Shown: in pieces, positions 1 through 10,419 of the stretch
Layout of the letters: every line of letters starts with the position of its first letter
Numbering within the stretch: the stretch's first letter is position 1
Assembly: GCF_019112545.1 (NCBI RefSeq)
Contig: NW_025064897.1
Span: forward strand, 803,926-867,925
DNA: 64,000 nucleotides
Reading direction: 5' to 3'
Source: Guyanagaster necrorhizus
Taxonomy: Eukaryota > Basidiomycota > Agaricomycetes > Agaricales > Physalacriaceae
Notes under the pieces: generated by a model
What the model was told of the DNA's origin: nothing
The model's input: the letters and a program-made list of their open reading frames with translations, nothing else
Database searches by the model: none
Translations under genes and position numbers: made by a program

Positions 1-128
1 ACTTGGGCTGCTGAGCTAAGCGTTCCCATGGTCATAAGCACTGGCAAGTGCCCTGACTAAGCAAAGATAGGGGTCACTTCTGAGGAAAAAGAAAAGAAAA
101 TAGAGGAAAAATAGGAAAAATTGTAACA
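1..128 (-). mobile_element. Truncated Gypsy-A-family LTR, cut by the window edge
   Basis: The segment aligns along its whole length with the right end of the 538-bp LTR at 24806-25343, sharing the run from acttgggctgctgagctaag to the terminal gtaaca. It is the end of a minus-oriented LTR whose other part lies outside the window. Its right flank is the coding region of Copia-1, so it marks a Gypsy LTR inserted into that Copia. Differences from the reference LTR are mostly C/T or G/A transitions. Confidence 0.85.
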
Positions 129-3007
129 ATATCATTGTTCCAGAAATAACCCAGACCCATGCTATAAAATCAGTCTGATCATAGCAAAAATGGCACAAAA
201 CATTAGGCCACTTAAACATGAGATCAGTAAAAAGATTATTTAGAAAGAAAATGGTCAAAAGGATGGATATAGATGAGTCAGCCAAGTCTCAGACAGATTG
301 CATAGCTTGCATAAAAGCCAAGCATCATACCAAGCTATTTTCACAGGAAGCTGAAAGGGACTATACTGAAATAGAGGAAATGATATTTTCAGATCTATAG
401 GGGCTGGCCTGAACTCAGAGTATCCATAGTGAAAGATATTATATAAGCTTCACAAATGAAAAATCCTAGAGGATAATACTGTATTTTTTGAAGTCAAAGC
501 AAGACATGGAAATCCAAAAGAAGATCCAGCAGTATCAAAAATACATCAAAGTCCACAAAGAGAAGGATCTGAAGTTTATGAGGATTGACAATAAAAAGGA
601 ATATGTCAATGAAAAGATAAAAGAATACATCCAGAATAATAGCATACAGTTGGAATTGACTGCAGTATACTCTCTATCTCAAAATAGAGTTGCTGAGAGA
701 ATAAATTGGATTCTTGTGAAGCATGCATGGGCTATACTAGAAGAACATCACTTACCAAAGTTTTTATGGCTTGAGGCAGTGGTATACATCATATACCTGA
801 AGAACTGATCACCAACCAGGGCTATCAAAAGTGATCTAACTCCAGAAGAAGTGTTTTAGGGCATGAAACCAGATATTTCAGCACTCCAGGAATTTGGAGT
901 AAAGTACTGAGTGTTGCAGCAAGACAACAAGAGGTCAAAACTGGATCTAAAGGTAAGAAAATTTATTTTTACAGGTCTTATAGATGAATCCAGGGTCTGG
1001 AGATATTACAATCCTCAAACCAGGCAGATTCAGACCTCAAGAAATGTTATATTTCCTGAAAGCAATGTTACAGAGCCTATAGACATTGACTATGTAGTCT
1101 TCCACCCTTCATCACTTGAGGGGAGATCAGAGAGCAAAGTCAGACTCTGGATGGAAATGATGGCATTTTGGACAATTTCATAGATGCTGAAAATGCTGAA
1201 TCAAAAGGAGAAACAGCCTCTGATGTGCCATCAATCAAATCAAAGTTTCCAATGTGGCATGGAAAAATAATCAGGCCGCATGACAAATCAGCCCAGATTG
1301 CATCAAAGACTCAACTGAGTTACTGGACACTTCATAACCCAAGTGCACAAGCTGTGAAAACATCAGAACAACAGAGTACCTCAGAAGAATCATCTTTGGA
1401 AGCTGCAAATGTTGCAATAGACTATGTATGCATTGGGGAAACTGCAGTGATGAGCTATTAAGCCTTGAAGAAGCCAAGACAAGGCTAGACTGGCATCATT
1501 GAAAGAAAGCAATAGATGAAGAATACAATCTATTGACTTTTCTAGGCATATGGCAGCTGGAAGAATTATCCAAAGACAGATCACTTATGGATTGCAAGTG
1601 GACTTACAGATTGAAAAGAGATGGTGATAGAAAAATCACCAGATACAAGGTCAGACTTATTGCAAAAGGATTTTCACAGGTATCTAGCATTGATTTCTTT
1701 GAGACATATGCACCTGTTATCAGGCTAGACACATTCTGCCTACTTATGACAATTGCTGCTCAGAGAAACCTAATCATTCATAGAATGGATGTTGTTAGAG
1801 CTTACTTAAATGGTATACTCAATGAATCTATTTACATGGCACAGCCATCTGAATATTCAGATGGGAGTGGAAAAGCAGCATACCTCAAATTAACATTGTA
1901 TGGACTCAAGCAATCTGGCTGAGTTTAGAACAATAAATTAAATGCTATATTTTTGGGACTTGGATACATCAGATTGATCAGTGATCAATGTGTGTATATC
2001 AGACAAATGAGTTCTGGTCCTATAATCATAGCTGTACATGTTGATGACATATATTGCTTGCCTCAGATAATGAAACCATGTCTAAAATGAAAGAAGAGCT
2101 TAAGAAGAAGCTAAATGTCACAGACATAGAAGAGATTCAATATATATTGGGCATGAAGATAGACAGAAATTGGGACAAGGGCACTATCACTCTATTCCAG
2201 AAGGCATATATTCTCAAAGTACTTGAGAAAATGAGTATGAATAACTGCAAACCAGTTAAAATGTCTATAGACCCAAATATACAGCTAGAGAAAATTCTGA
2301 CAGAAGACCCATGAGGTGTTGACATAGCCACTAGGCAATATTATCATACTGGTGTCAGATCACTAATGTATGTGACCAATGGATCCTGGCCCAACATCAC
2401 ACATGCTGTCACCAAATTAAGCAAGTATGTGCAGAATCTGACTGCTGAGCATGTCACAGCCTTGAAGCAAGTTTTCTGCTATCTAAAGAGGACTCTAGAC
2501 TTCAGAATCACATATGGAGAGACTATGAATAAGCTAATACCTTATTCAGACTCAGACTGGGAAGAAGACAGAGCAGATAAAAGATCAACATCTGGTTATA
2601 TCTGTATCTATGCAGGGGAGCTGTTACTTGAAGCTCAAAGAAACAGTTCACCATAGTCTTATACACTATGGAAGCAGAATATATGGCCCTTGCACACACA
2701 ACCTGAGAAGTAATTTGGCTACAAGCACTCTTAACCAAATTAGAATTGCCACCTTATGAAGTGATGACTATTTTCATTGACAATCAATCAGCAATCAAAT
2801 TTGCTGAGAACTCTATATTCCATGTATGATTGAAGCATATAGATATATGGCACCACTTTATTTGTGAGCACATGGCTTCAAATAAAGTCAAAGTTCAGCA
2901 CTGCACATCAGAGGAGAACTTAGCAGATATATTCACTAAAGGCCTACTAAGACCATTACATGAGTATCTATTTGCAGGTATTCTAGGAACTCAGAATTGA
3001 GGGAGAG
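129..3007 (+). pseudogene. Copia-1: degenerate Ty1/Copia pol (integrase, reverse transcriptase, RNase H)
   Basis: Frames on the plus strand read in Copia order. A GAG-pre-integrase remnant (HKRFGHLNMRSVKRL, near 195-240) is followed by the integrase core at 488-808, with the family pattern ending QNRVAERINWILVKHAW, and an integrase C-terminal stretch at 911-1060 (WRYYNPQTRQIQTSRNVIF). The RVT_2 reverse transcriptase spans about 1490-2310, with FSQVSSIDFFETYAPVIRLD, YGLKQSG and VHVDD, and RNase H spans 2366-2998, with YSDSDW and STSGY. The enzyme would have copied element RNA and integrated it. Many stops interrupt it, several as TGA where the family has Arg (for example after YGLKQSG at about 1919-1921), so it is dead. 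The 5' end is lost to the LTR at 1-128. A purine tract (gagggagag, 2999-3007) precedes the 3' LTR. Confidence 0.9.
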
Positions 3008-3215
3008 TGTTAGAATAGCAATCTCAAGTGAGTATGAGAATGTACTTGAAGATATGATGCCAGTCAGCAGCAGCTGACTTGGATCATGATCTGGACTTAT
3101 TTAGTATTTTATAGAAAGATCTTAAAGTAGTACAGAATGTATTTAAGTAGAATGTCTCTCTCTCAAGAAGCTAATTCTAATCCTCTGTACATTACTCTGC
3201 TCTCTACTTACAATA
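3008..3215 (+). mobile_element. 3' LTR of Copia-1 (about 208 bp)
   Basis: It starts TGTTAGAATAGC directly after the purine tract and ends caata where the sister copy has taaca. The reverse complement of 49313-49516 matches it along its length, including the shared run taagtagaatgtctctctct, which defines both ends. Downstream sequence is a minus-strand Gypsy integrase tail, so Copia-1 was inserted into that Gypsy. Confidence 0.8.
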
Positions 3216-3340
3216 TATTGTGCTTTCATGGTGGTGGCAGCTTTTTCAAGAGTGGTGTATATCTCAGTATGAATGGAAGTCATTAGGTCTGTAAATTCAG
3301 ATGATGCAGAGGTCATGGCTTTGTGTCAGTTGATAATCAA
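3216..3340 (-). pseudogene. Gypsy-D integrase C-terminal remnant
   Basis: The DNA run ctttcatggtggtggcagct and what follows aligns with the region upstream of the chromodomain in Gypsy-B (21031-21150) and Gypsy-A (26120-26220) in the same orientation. It is a short minus-strand relic of the integrase C-terminal part. Similarity fades at about 3340, where the direct-repeat unit carrying the terpene synthase relic begins. Confidence 0.6.
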
Positions 3341-3344
3341 ATAG

Positions 3345-3609
3345 CCTATGATACTACATGATGCAATATTTTTTATAAGTAGTGTGATCATATCATAAGA
3401 CAAATGTTGAAAGTTTGTCTTTTGCTGCCACAGATCCTTTTGGACCTAAAGCATAATGAAACATGACATCAGATTGTTTATCAGCAACTGAAGACCTGAT
3501 ATTCATGTCAGAGATATATCAAAGACTGAAATGCTCCTACTATTCATGGAGCCATCCATCTTGTTCAGTAATAATGCATAGGTGCTCTTTCACATTCAAA
3601 CAGCTGATA
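3345..3609 (+). repeat. Left direct repeat flanking the terpene synthase relic
   Basis: About 265 bp that recur in the same orientation at about 6115-6380. Shared landmarks are taagacaaatg, cttttgctgc, tcagcaac followed by gacctgata or gcctgata, actcctactattcat, gatgctctttca or ggtgctctttca, and a sharp common end at aaacagctgata. The copies are moderately diverged, mostly by transitions and a few indels. They look like terminal repeats of one unit, although no clean TG..CA ends are visible. Confidence 0.65.
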
Positions 3610-4680
3610 GATCCTCAGAGATAATGATTGCATTAAACAGCAAAACTCAATAAACATGTGTATGTATATAAATGGCTGTGTGGGCATTAGACAAGAGTAT
3701 AAAGAACAGATGTGGAAATGCACAGATGATATGATTACAGCACCATCCAGATGATTGAGGTAGAGTAGTAAACTAGAGAAGATCAGTAAGATGCTTTATA
3801 GAGGAAAGCAAGGTTCACATGCTGTGAAAACTTCAATGAGGACCAGAGTGTATCATGATAAGTGGACAACAGATTTGTTATGCTTCTTTAACACAGTAAC
3901 CTATGCTTATTAATGGGATAGATACAATATGTTTTAACTCAGACCATCTCTTATTGTGTACATAATGTCTGAGACTGGCATTTACTGTGTGGACACTGCT
4001 GTGCAATGCCATCTAGTACCTACATATCTACCTACTCTAACTGGGGTTGTGGTCATCACAAATTCTTGCCCATAGACAATATCATCCAACTGCACTCTTT
4101 CTTCAGTTTGAATGGTTCTGATCTAGCCAATGAAGAGACAGTATGAGATTCTGGCTCAGTAATGTTATAGATGGGAATCACTTGAGAATGCTTCTTTAAT
4201 TCTATTGAAACTCCCAATCCAAGTGCTTGAGAGAATCAATCACCCTGAGTGAGCATACTAGATGCTCACATGACTGTCTGCTTTGGTCCTTCAACTGGAT
4301 AGAAATCAACTGCATCCTACTGATGACTATCTATTTTCTATCATATCTCAGCTTACTTACCTAAAGCATCCATTTTACTACAAGCATTGGAATCATATCA
4401 CTAGGTCTGAGAGGAGAATGGAGAAATGCTGGTGGTAGTTGCAGATCTAGCTACAGACAACTGGAGAAGTATGATAATCCTGCCTAAAGGACACAGAGGA
4501 TCTGGTCTATGCCAATACTCCAAGCATGTTCCAGTTTAAGCACTAAGCCACATTTATTCCTGACTCTGAAATATCACATGCTAATAAACTAACTGGTGAT
4601 GCTCTGGAGGAAACAATGCATTTTCTGAGATGGATGTGGCCTGTTCTTTGTGCAGGCAAATGGGGCCACTATTATAATCT
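3610..4680. other. AT-rich spacer upstream of the terpene synthase relic, no identifiable gene
   Basis: No open frame of useful length and no retrotransposon motif could be recognised on either strand. Being CpG-poor and rich in TGA and TAA, it may hold a decayed promoter or a decayed neighbouring gene that moved with the terpene synthase. Confidence 0.5.
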
Positions 4681-4681
4681 A

Positions 4682-4690
4682 CTATATAAA
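4682..4690 (+). promoter_or_regulatory. Probable TATA box of the terpene synthase relic
   Basis: The string ctatataaa lies about 50 bp upstream of the inferred, now mutated, start codon at 4738. A pyrimidine-rich leader (ttactctcatcttac) follows. The spacing is typical of a fungal promoter, so the gene seems to have been carried with its own promoter. Confidence 0.45.
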
Positions 4691-4737
4691 GAGTCATGAC
4701 ATCCCACAGTACAGAGATATTACTCTCATCTTACAGT

Positions 4738-5988
4738 ATAGACACCCAATCTGATGTAGTGTTCCACATTTCTGACACTCTCACTTACTGACTCTGGCCT
4801 CAGAGGATTAATCCTCATCATGAGAAAGTAAAAGCTGCATTGGATGCTTGATTTTGGTTCTTCAGAGTGTTTGGGCCAGAAGCTCAATGGTAGGCTTCCA
4901 ACTACCTCTGTTTTGCCCTGTTCATTATGTATTTCTAGAGCATATGAGTGCTGTGATACTAGTATAATATTTTCTCTAAAGTCACAGCATATTGTGATTA
5001 TTGATGCTGACTCAAGGTTTGTTGGTTTCACTAATATACTCAACAGCAACAAAGGGTACAGAATTTGATTCCTGATCTATTTACTTCTAATCCCCTTTCA
5101 TAGAACATCTTTGCACTGAATGCAATATGATGAACTTTATATTTGCTTTTGATGAGTATACTGATAATAAACTGCCCAAAATTGTCTGTCAATATACAGA
5201 TATCATTGTGGATGCTATGAGACACCCTTACAAACTATAACCTACTGACAAAATGGTTCTTAGAGTTGTTGCACAGGAGTACAAGTATTTTACTTGCACA
5301 ACAAGGTGGTTTTGACCATCAACTACAGGTTCTGGGCTCTTGCTATAAAGTTGGCCAGCAGTACCTCTCAGAAGCACTTTATTGAAGGCTTTGAGAATTA
5401 TGTGGGAGCTGTGGTCTAAGAAGTGGAGGAGTGAAAATGCCATTATATTTGAAATATTGAAGATTACTTTGATATTCATCATCAAACTGTTAGTGTCTAC
5501 CTGGCACATGCACTAATAGAGCTTGGCTATGACTTGCCTGATGAGGTGTTCAACCACTCAACAGTCATTGCTCTATAATGTCTAGGTATCAATATGTTCA
5601 TCTTGGATAATGTAAGGATTTCTATATTTTATCTAGTTGAGATATTTATGTTTTGTAGGATCTTGCTTTGTATAATAAGGAACAAGTGCTGAAAGAGTGC
5701 CTTCATAACATTCTGATCTGTGTTATGAATGAGCTGAAATGTGACCTTCATGCCACACTCTTCTGGATGGAAGACTGTTATCAGTCAACCAGAAACAAGT
5801 TTCTGATACTGTGGACAGAGATACCATTATGGGGATCTGAGACCAATGCTATTGCAGCTCTCTACTTGCATGGGATTGCAAACTGGATCTGGGGTAATAA
5901 ATGTTGGAATTTTGAATGTGGGTGGTACTTTGGATCCTCTGGTAGAGTGATTCAACAGCATAGAATGGTTACTCTTATGCTCAAGTAG
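4738..5988 (+). pseudogene. Sesquiterpene synthase (class I terpene cyclase) pseudogene
   Basis: An active enzyme of this family cyclises farnesyl diphosphate using Mg2+. The relic keeps the family layout. The N-terminus has SDTLTY then WPQRINPHHEKVKAALDA (from about 4774). The segment IEHLCTECNMMNFIFAFDEYTD carries the Asp-rich metal motif DEYTD at 5151-5165. Next comes a helical middle part (HFIEGFENYVGAVV, near 5370-5420). ALIELGYDLPDEVFNHS precedes the NSE metal motif, read as NDLALYNKE across an intron at 5612-5658 (gtaagg..ttttgtag); the family Ser is Leu here. The C-terminal IPLWGSETNAIAALYLHG and YFGSSG follow, ending at TAG 5986-5988. The start is ATA instead of ATG, and stops interrupt it (for example TGA 4789-4791), most explained by C-to-T or G-to-A changes. 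It is not part of any retrotransposon ORF. The family call is firm; the product is unknown. Confidence 0.88.
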
Positions 5989-6114
5989 TTTTCAATCAGT
6001 GAGCCACTTCTGGTATATGAATCTCAGTCTATTTAGTCATTCCTTAGACTATTTCATTTATGCTTCTTGTTTACAAAATAGTAGCAGCTAGTATCAAATC
6101 ATCCAGAATCAAAT

Positions 6115-6380
6115 ATAACATTATATAATGTGACATTCTATTCAAGTGATATATCCTAAGACAAATGTCAGACATTCATCTTTTGCTGCTGTAGATGCTT
6201 TTAGACCTATAGAGACCTATAAATGTATATATTCATCATGAAATGTGATGATGGTCATCAAATCATTCATCAGCAACAAAGGCCTGATATCTATATCAGA
6301 AACACATCAAGGACTGAAATACTCCTACTATTCATAGAGCTATAATGTGTAGATGCTCTTTCATGTTCAAACAGCTGATA
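6115..6380 (+). repeat. Right direct repeat flanking the terpene synthase relic
   Basis: Partner of 3345-3609, in the same orientation and ending at the same aaacagctgata string. Immediately to the right (from about 6386) the sequence returns to minus-strand Gypsy protease coding DNA. The repeat pair therefore bounds a unit of about 3 kb sitting inside Gypsy-D. Confidence 0.65.
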
Positions 6381-6385
6381 ACTAG

Positions 6386-6735
6386 GTGAAGGTGATTTGT
6401 CCAATCTTTCAACTGATGAGCAGGTTATATCAGATGAGCCAGTCATGCCCTAAGAATAACTCTTTGGTTCTGAGCTCTATAATAGTTAGGTTAATTTATT
6501 CCAAGTGGTCTCTGATCATTAGATAGAGCTCTACAAATTCTGTGATTGATCCAGCTTGATTCTTGGTTCCATTGGTGTTATAAACAGGAATGGAAGCTGC
6601 AGTGGCCTTGGTTGGGAGATAGTGCTTATCAATAAAAGCCTGATTAATGGAACTTCTGGTACAACCACTGTTGATCAGGGCTGTAACTGCAAAGCCCTTC
6701 TGATTGGTGAGAGTCTGAATTTGTGCCTTGATCAT
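6386..6735 (-). pseudogene. Gypsy-D retropepsin (aspartic protease) remnant
   Basis: On the minus strand the frame reads VTALINSGCTRSSINQAF, the retropepsin active-site region with the expected Asp of DSG changed to Asn, followed by VYNTNGTKNQAGSITEFVEL. It is the same segment as the intact-looking version in Gypsy-A (28189-29097). In the family this protease releases Gag and Pol from the precursor. Here the lost catalytic Asp and the missing downstream reverse transcriptase, RNase H and integrase make it non-functional. Confidence 0.85.
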
Positions 6736-6739
6736 GAGG

Positions 6740-8305
6740 TCCCACCCATAAGTCTTCTGCCAGCAGATGAACTTCTTCAGTCTCTGGAGTTTGTCTAACC
6801 ATTCTAAGGCCTTTTCTTATTCTGCCTTCTGCAACTCTTCTACTAACTTGTGATTTGCTTTGTTGGTCTGGGTTTTATGGATCCAGCCTCTGAGTATGGC
6901 CATGATGACTTCTTCTCTCTTTTCTTGTATGGCTCACCAAGTCCATTCAGTATCAAAAGGCTTGAGCCATCCAGTGAGGGCCTCTCCCCCTGTTTGGCCC
7001 TTAGATAGTTGAGTTTGTTTCAGCAATTTCTTAGGTGATTGCATAGCTGGAGTAATTCTGAGTATATTTGAATGCATGTAAATATTTCTATCTACAGAGA
7101 GCATATAAGTCCAACCCATGGCTACTGGTAACACATCATGAAGTCCTTTGGCTGACTGAGTGGAATCATCCACTCATCAGCCTCATCTTTTACCTTCTCA
7201 ACTCTGGAGTCTGATCCAGAATCCTTGAGTCTGTCTGCTTCCTTTTGTAACTCAGCTATCTGCACTCCAATGTCTTCTCTCATATGCTTTTTCTTCAGGC
7301 AATCTCTAGACATATAGCCCTTCTGGCTGCAGTTGAAACACTTGTCTTCTTTCTTGAGATAGTCAATATCCATCAGCTTGCCACTGCTGGTGTATGTTGT
7401 TCTGGTGCCTGTCTTCTATGCAGTGTATAAAGGGGTGAATGACATAGTAGGCTTTGCTGCCCCTGATCCACCACTTGACTTCTCATTCATCATATTTGGC
7501 TTCTTTGTCTCCATTGCTAACCCCACACTGGCTGCCTTATGCTACAGCCTTTTCTTGTTCATTTTCATAATGTGGTCCTTCCATGTGTCATACTTCTTTG
7601 GGATGTTTACACCAATATTGGAGACCATCTTAATGTAGGACTGTGGCACTCTCAGCTTCATGTATTTGACCATTCACCTGTCTTCATTGATACTCTCTCT
7701 GACTCCAGCCAGTGTTTTCAGATGCTCCAACTCATCAAAGTACTCACTGATGATCTTATCACCTATGCAGAGTTTCTTCATCTTATTCTTGTGGACCTTT
7801 TGAACTGCTGAGTTGATGAACTTATCTCTGACCATCTGCTTAAAGACAGTCTAAGATGGATAGCAATAGTGTTCTCAAGTGGTGGAGCAGAGAGTCAGAG
7901 CAATTAGTATCCACCATTGTTTTGCCTTGCTCTCAAAGTAAGAGGCAGCAAACACTATCTTGTTCATGTTGAAGCCAAAGTAGATAGTGTAGACCTTGAA
8001 ATACTGTTTGCAGTCTATAAGAAAATGGTTAATATTATTGGAGATGCCTTTGAAAGGTCAGAGGGTTCATAGAAGGTCCAGTTTACACTGGAGCATTGTA
8101 GCATTATTGGGCAAGGCTCCCATAGAGTTGGGATATTCATTAAATAGGGGTCAATGCCATTCTATGGGAGGCTTGGGAAGCAAGTGTAAGGATCTGTCAT
8201 TGGCAACAGGACTCTCTTGTGATCCTGCCTCTTTGCATACAATGACTCTGTTTCTTATCATAAACCCTAATTTGATAGCTTTGGAATCATCTCAGATCAG
8301 CTCTT
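6740..8305 (-). pseudogene. Gypsy-D gag remnant with CCHC-type zinc knuckle
   Basis: Minus-strand frames match the Gag of Gypsy-A and Gypsy-B. The zinc knuckle CFNCSQKGYMSRDC lies at 7299-7340; the family His is Tyr, so the knuckle is damaged. The capsid-like part runs to 8305, where Gypsy-E begins. The linker between Gag and protease (6740-7170) includes WLKPFDTEWTW. Plus-strand open frames over this interval are shadows. Confidence 0.8.
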
Positions 8306-8804
8306 TGTTAGAAACATGCCAATCAAGTGGGTTTGAGTGCACATACAGAGACTGGCACAGTGCATGGGCATCAACAAAGCTATTAGCAATATCACCCTTG
8401 AGTCAGAGCCCAAGGATGTGGATGGATGGAACAGAGTTTTGTCAGAGAAGTGAAGAGGAGTATCCTTCAGAGCAGAATTCAATAGATAAGGAAAAAAGAG
8501 TTGAAGTGAGTACAAAATGTAGATGGCTATTCAAGTTGATATTTGAACTAAGTAGTTACAATGGTTCTATATGGCTTTATATACTAATGATAGCTAATTC
8601 TGAGTCAGGTTCCATTGGGTTCTGATGTTAATATTTGCTGCCAAGTTTAGGGTCTAGATATTACAATGTGAAATATGGATGTGAAATGATAATGGTGAAA
8701 ATGAAATTAATAGATAACAGGAAGTGGCCAGAGTCTGGTGGGTTTCCATGATTGAATCTGTAGTTGATTGAGGTGACATGGAGGCCAGTGGCATGCATGT
8801 AATA
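8306..8804 (-). repeat. 3' LTR of Gypsy-E
   Basis: It starts tgttagaaacatg and ends gcatgcatgtaata, matching 16244-16739 over its whole length. The expected terminal aaca reads aata here, a C-to-T change. Most mismatches between the pair are transitions, including loss of CpG-type sites. Confidence 0.9.
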
Positions 8805-8934
8805 GTATCTCCCCATTAGCATTCTTGCCCTCAAGAGTGTAGATTTCAATGGCCAGTGAGGCCACATGGAAGATTGTTGATAGCCATGGGAATTTTTTGC
8901 AACTTGGTCAGATACTACCACCATCACTCTAACT

Positions 8935-10261
8935 ATGTTGCCTCCTGCTGTGTATTATCACTCACATACTCTTGAGCCTTTGGTGAGAGAACCCACCTCT
9001 GATGGCCCTAAAGAGGCCAAGAAATTATTTTATCTGGAATGGCAGACCATGGAGGAAGAGTATGCAGAGGCCATAGGAGTCCACTTGGAGTAGAAAAGAG
9101 AGCAAGAGAGGGAGGAGAAGATCCAGGTGAATCATATGATCTGAGAGGCATGGAGAAAGAAGCAGCAAGAGGGATTGGAGAAGAAAAGAGAGGAGATCTA
9201 GTGAGTGGCAGAGAGGTGGGTGAAGAAGGTAGAGGAGACATTGAGAGAGGTAGCTCAAAGGGAGGCTGAGAAGAGAGAGGTCACAGTAAGGGCTGAGGTC
9301 TCAGAGGTAGGGCAGGAGAGGATGGTTACAGAGGATGAGTTGCAAATGACCCCTGTGGAGGCTGTTGATTTTCATCTGCATCAAGTGCTGGTGGAATGGT
9401 TTGGTCCTGGTTCTGGTCTTTGCTTCAAGAGAGTGACTGGTTATATGCCTCTAGAGTCCAATAATGAGCAGAGCAAGAGGACCAAGAGGAATAATGAGTC
9501 AGAAGAATCTGAGGAGACTCTAAAGAGAGGAAAGAGAATGTGAGAGGGGAAGAGGAGGATGGTAGGTCCAGCAGAGAAGAACTGTAAATGCAAGTTCAGG
9601 TTGAGAAGTGTAGTGGATGGCAGTGAGACAGAAGTAGTTGCTAGTCTCAAAAAGCAGGTGAAGTTGGAAGTTGTAGGGCCAGCAGAGAGTGAAGAGTTGT
9701 TAGATGGTGAAAGTAAGTGTCTTAGTTTTCTTGTGTGGTTTGATTTAGCTTTTGTTTTCAGGGAGTTGTGTGCACTGTCATCAAGATGATGCATGGTGTT
9801 ATGCACAATCAGTAACTGAAGGTGCCAGTCAAGAGCAGACTTGCTCTCACTGCAAGATCAAGAAAACCACCTGTTTGTTCAATAAGAGCATCAATGTAAG
9901 TGAGATGATCAGCAGTGTAGAGATCTCTGCCAGTCTCCACCAGCTTTGGAAGTTAATATGCAAGTTGATGTGTTGTGTGGATGAGTTGGCAGATAAGATG
10001 GTGGATGTCCACAATACTGTAACAGGTCTCCAGGATGACTATAGATTAGACAATATGTTGTCTTCCTCAGAGTTGTTTTCAGAGTCTGAGTTGGAGGCCT
10101 GAAAGAAGGCTTATCTGCTTTTTAAAGATGAGAAGAATGAGAAGGTGAAAGATCTGTGGGAGGTGATGTTGAAGAGGCTGAATGAGGATATAGAGGAGTT
10201 GAAGAGATGGAGGGAGAGTTCTGGTTCTGGTGTAGGCCCATTAGATTCTGCTTCCTTGTAA
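8935..10261 (+). pseudogene. Antisense accessory ORF of Gypsy-E, spliced, with paired-Cys motif
   Basis: One reading frame runs from ATG 8935 to 9712, then a spliceosomal intron 9713-9761 (gtaagt..tttgttttcag), then 9762 to TAA 10259-10261, giving about 425 codons. It starts MLPPAVYYHSHTLEP and has a long charged, probably coiled-coil part (RWVKKVEETLREVAQREAEK). At the exon junction sit two paired-cysteine groups, SCVHCHQDDAWC and TCSHCKIKKTTC, with spacing like a small zinc-binding domain. The C-terminus is again charged and helical (LKRLNEDIEELKRW). A few stops (for example TGA 9541-9543 and TGA 10100-10102) break the frame, mostly sites explained by one transition. It lies between the chromodomain end and the 3' LTR, opposite to pol. 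I do not recognise a named family. Function is unknown; nucleic-acid or zinc binding is a guess. Confidence 0.65.
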
Positions 10262-10419
10262 AGATTTTGTATAAAATATATATAGAAAAGGCATTGAATG
10301 TTGGTAGTGAAGAAAAAAAAATATAAATATAAGATTTTGACTTTGAAAGTGTAAAAGGGGTGATTGAAACAGTATTCAGTGGTTAGAATTGAAATAGTAA
10401 GATGAGGCACCAGTGGCAT

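Noticed and set aside
8297..8515. Small open frames over Gypsy-E LTR on the minus strand
   Set aside because: They lie inside the LTR, lack conserved codons in the partner LTR at 16244-16739 and have no domain.
9008..9258. Two minus-strand Pro/Ser/Leu-rich frames
   Set aside because: Shadows of the accessory ORF on the plus strand, whose frame is continuous, spliced and better supported.
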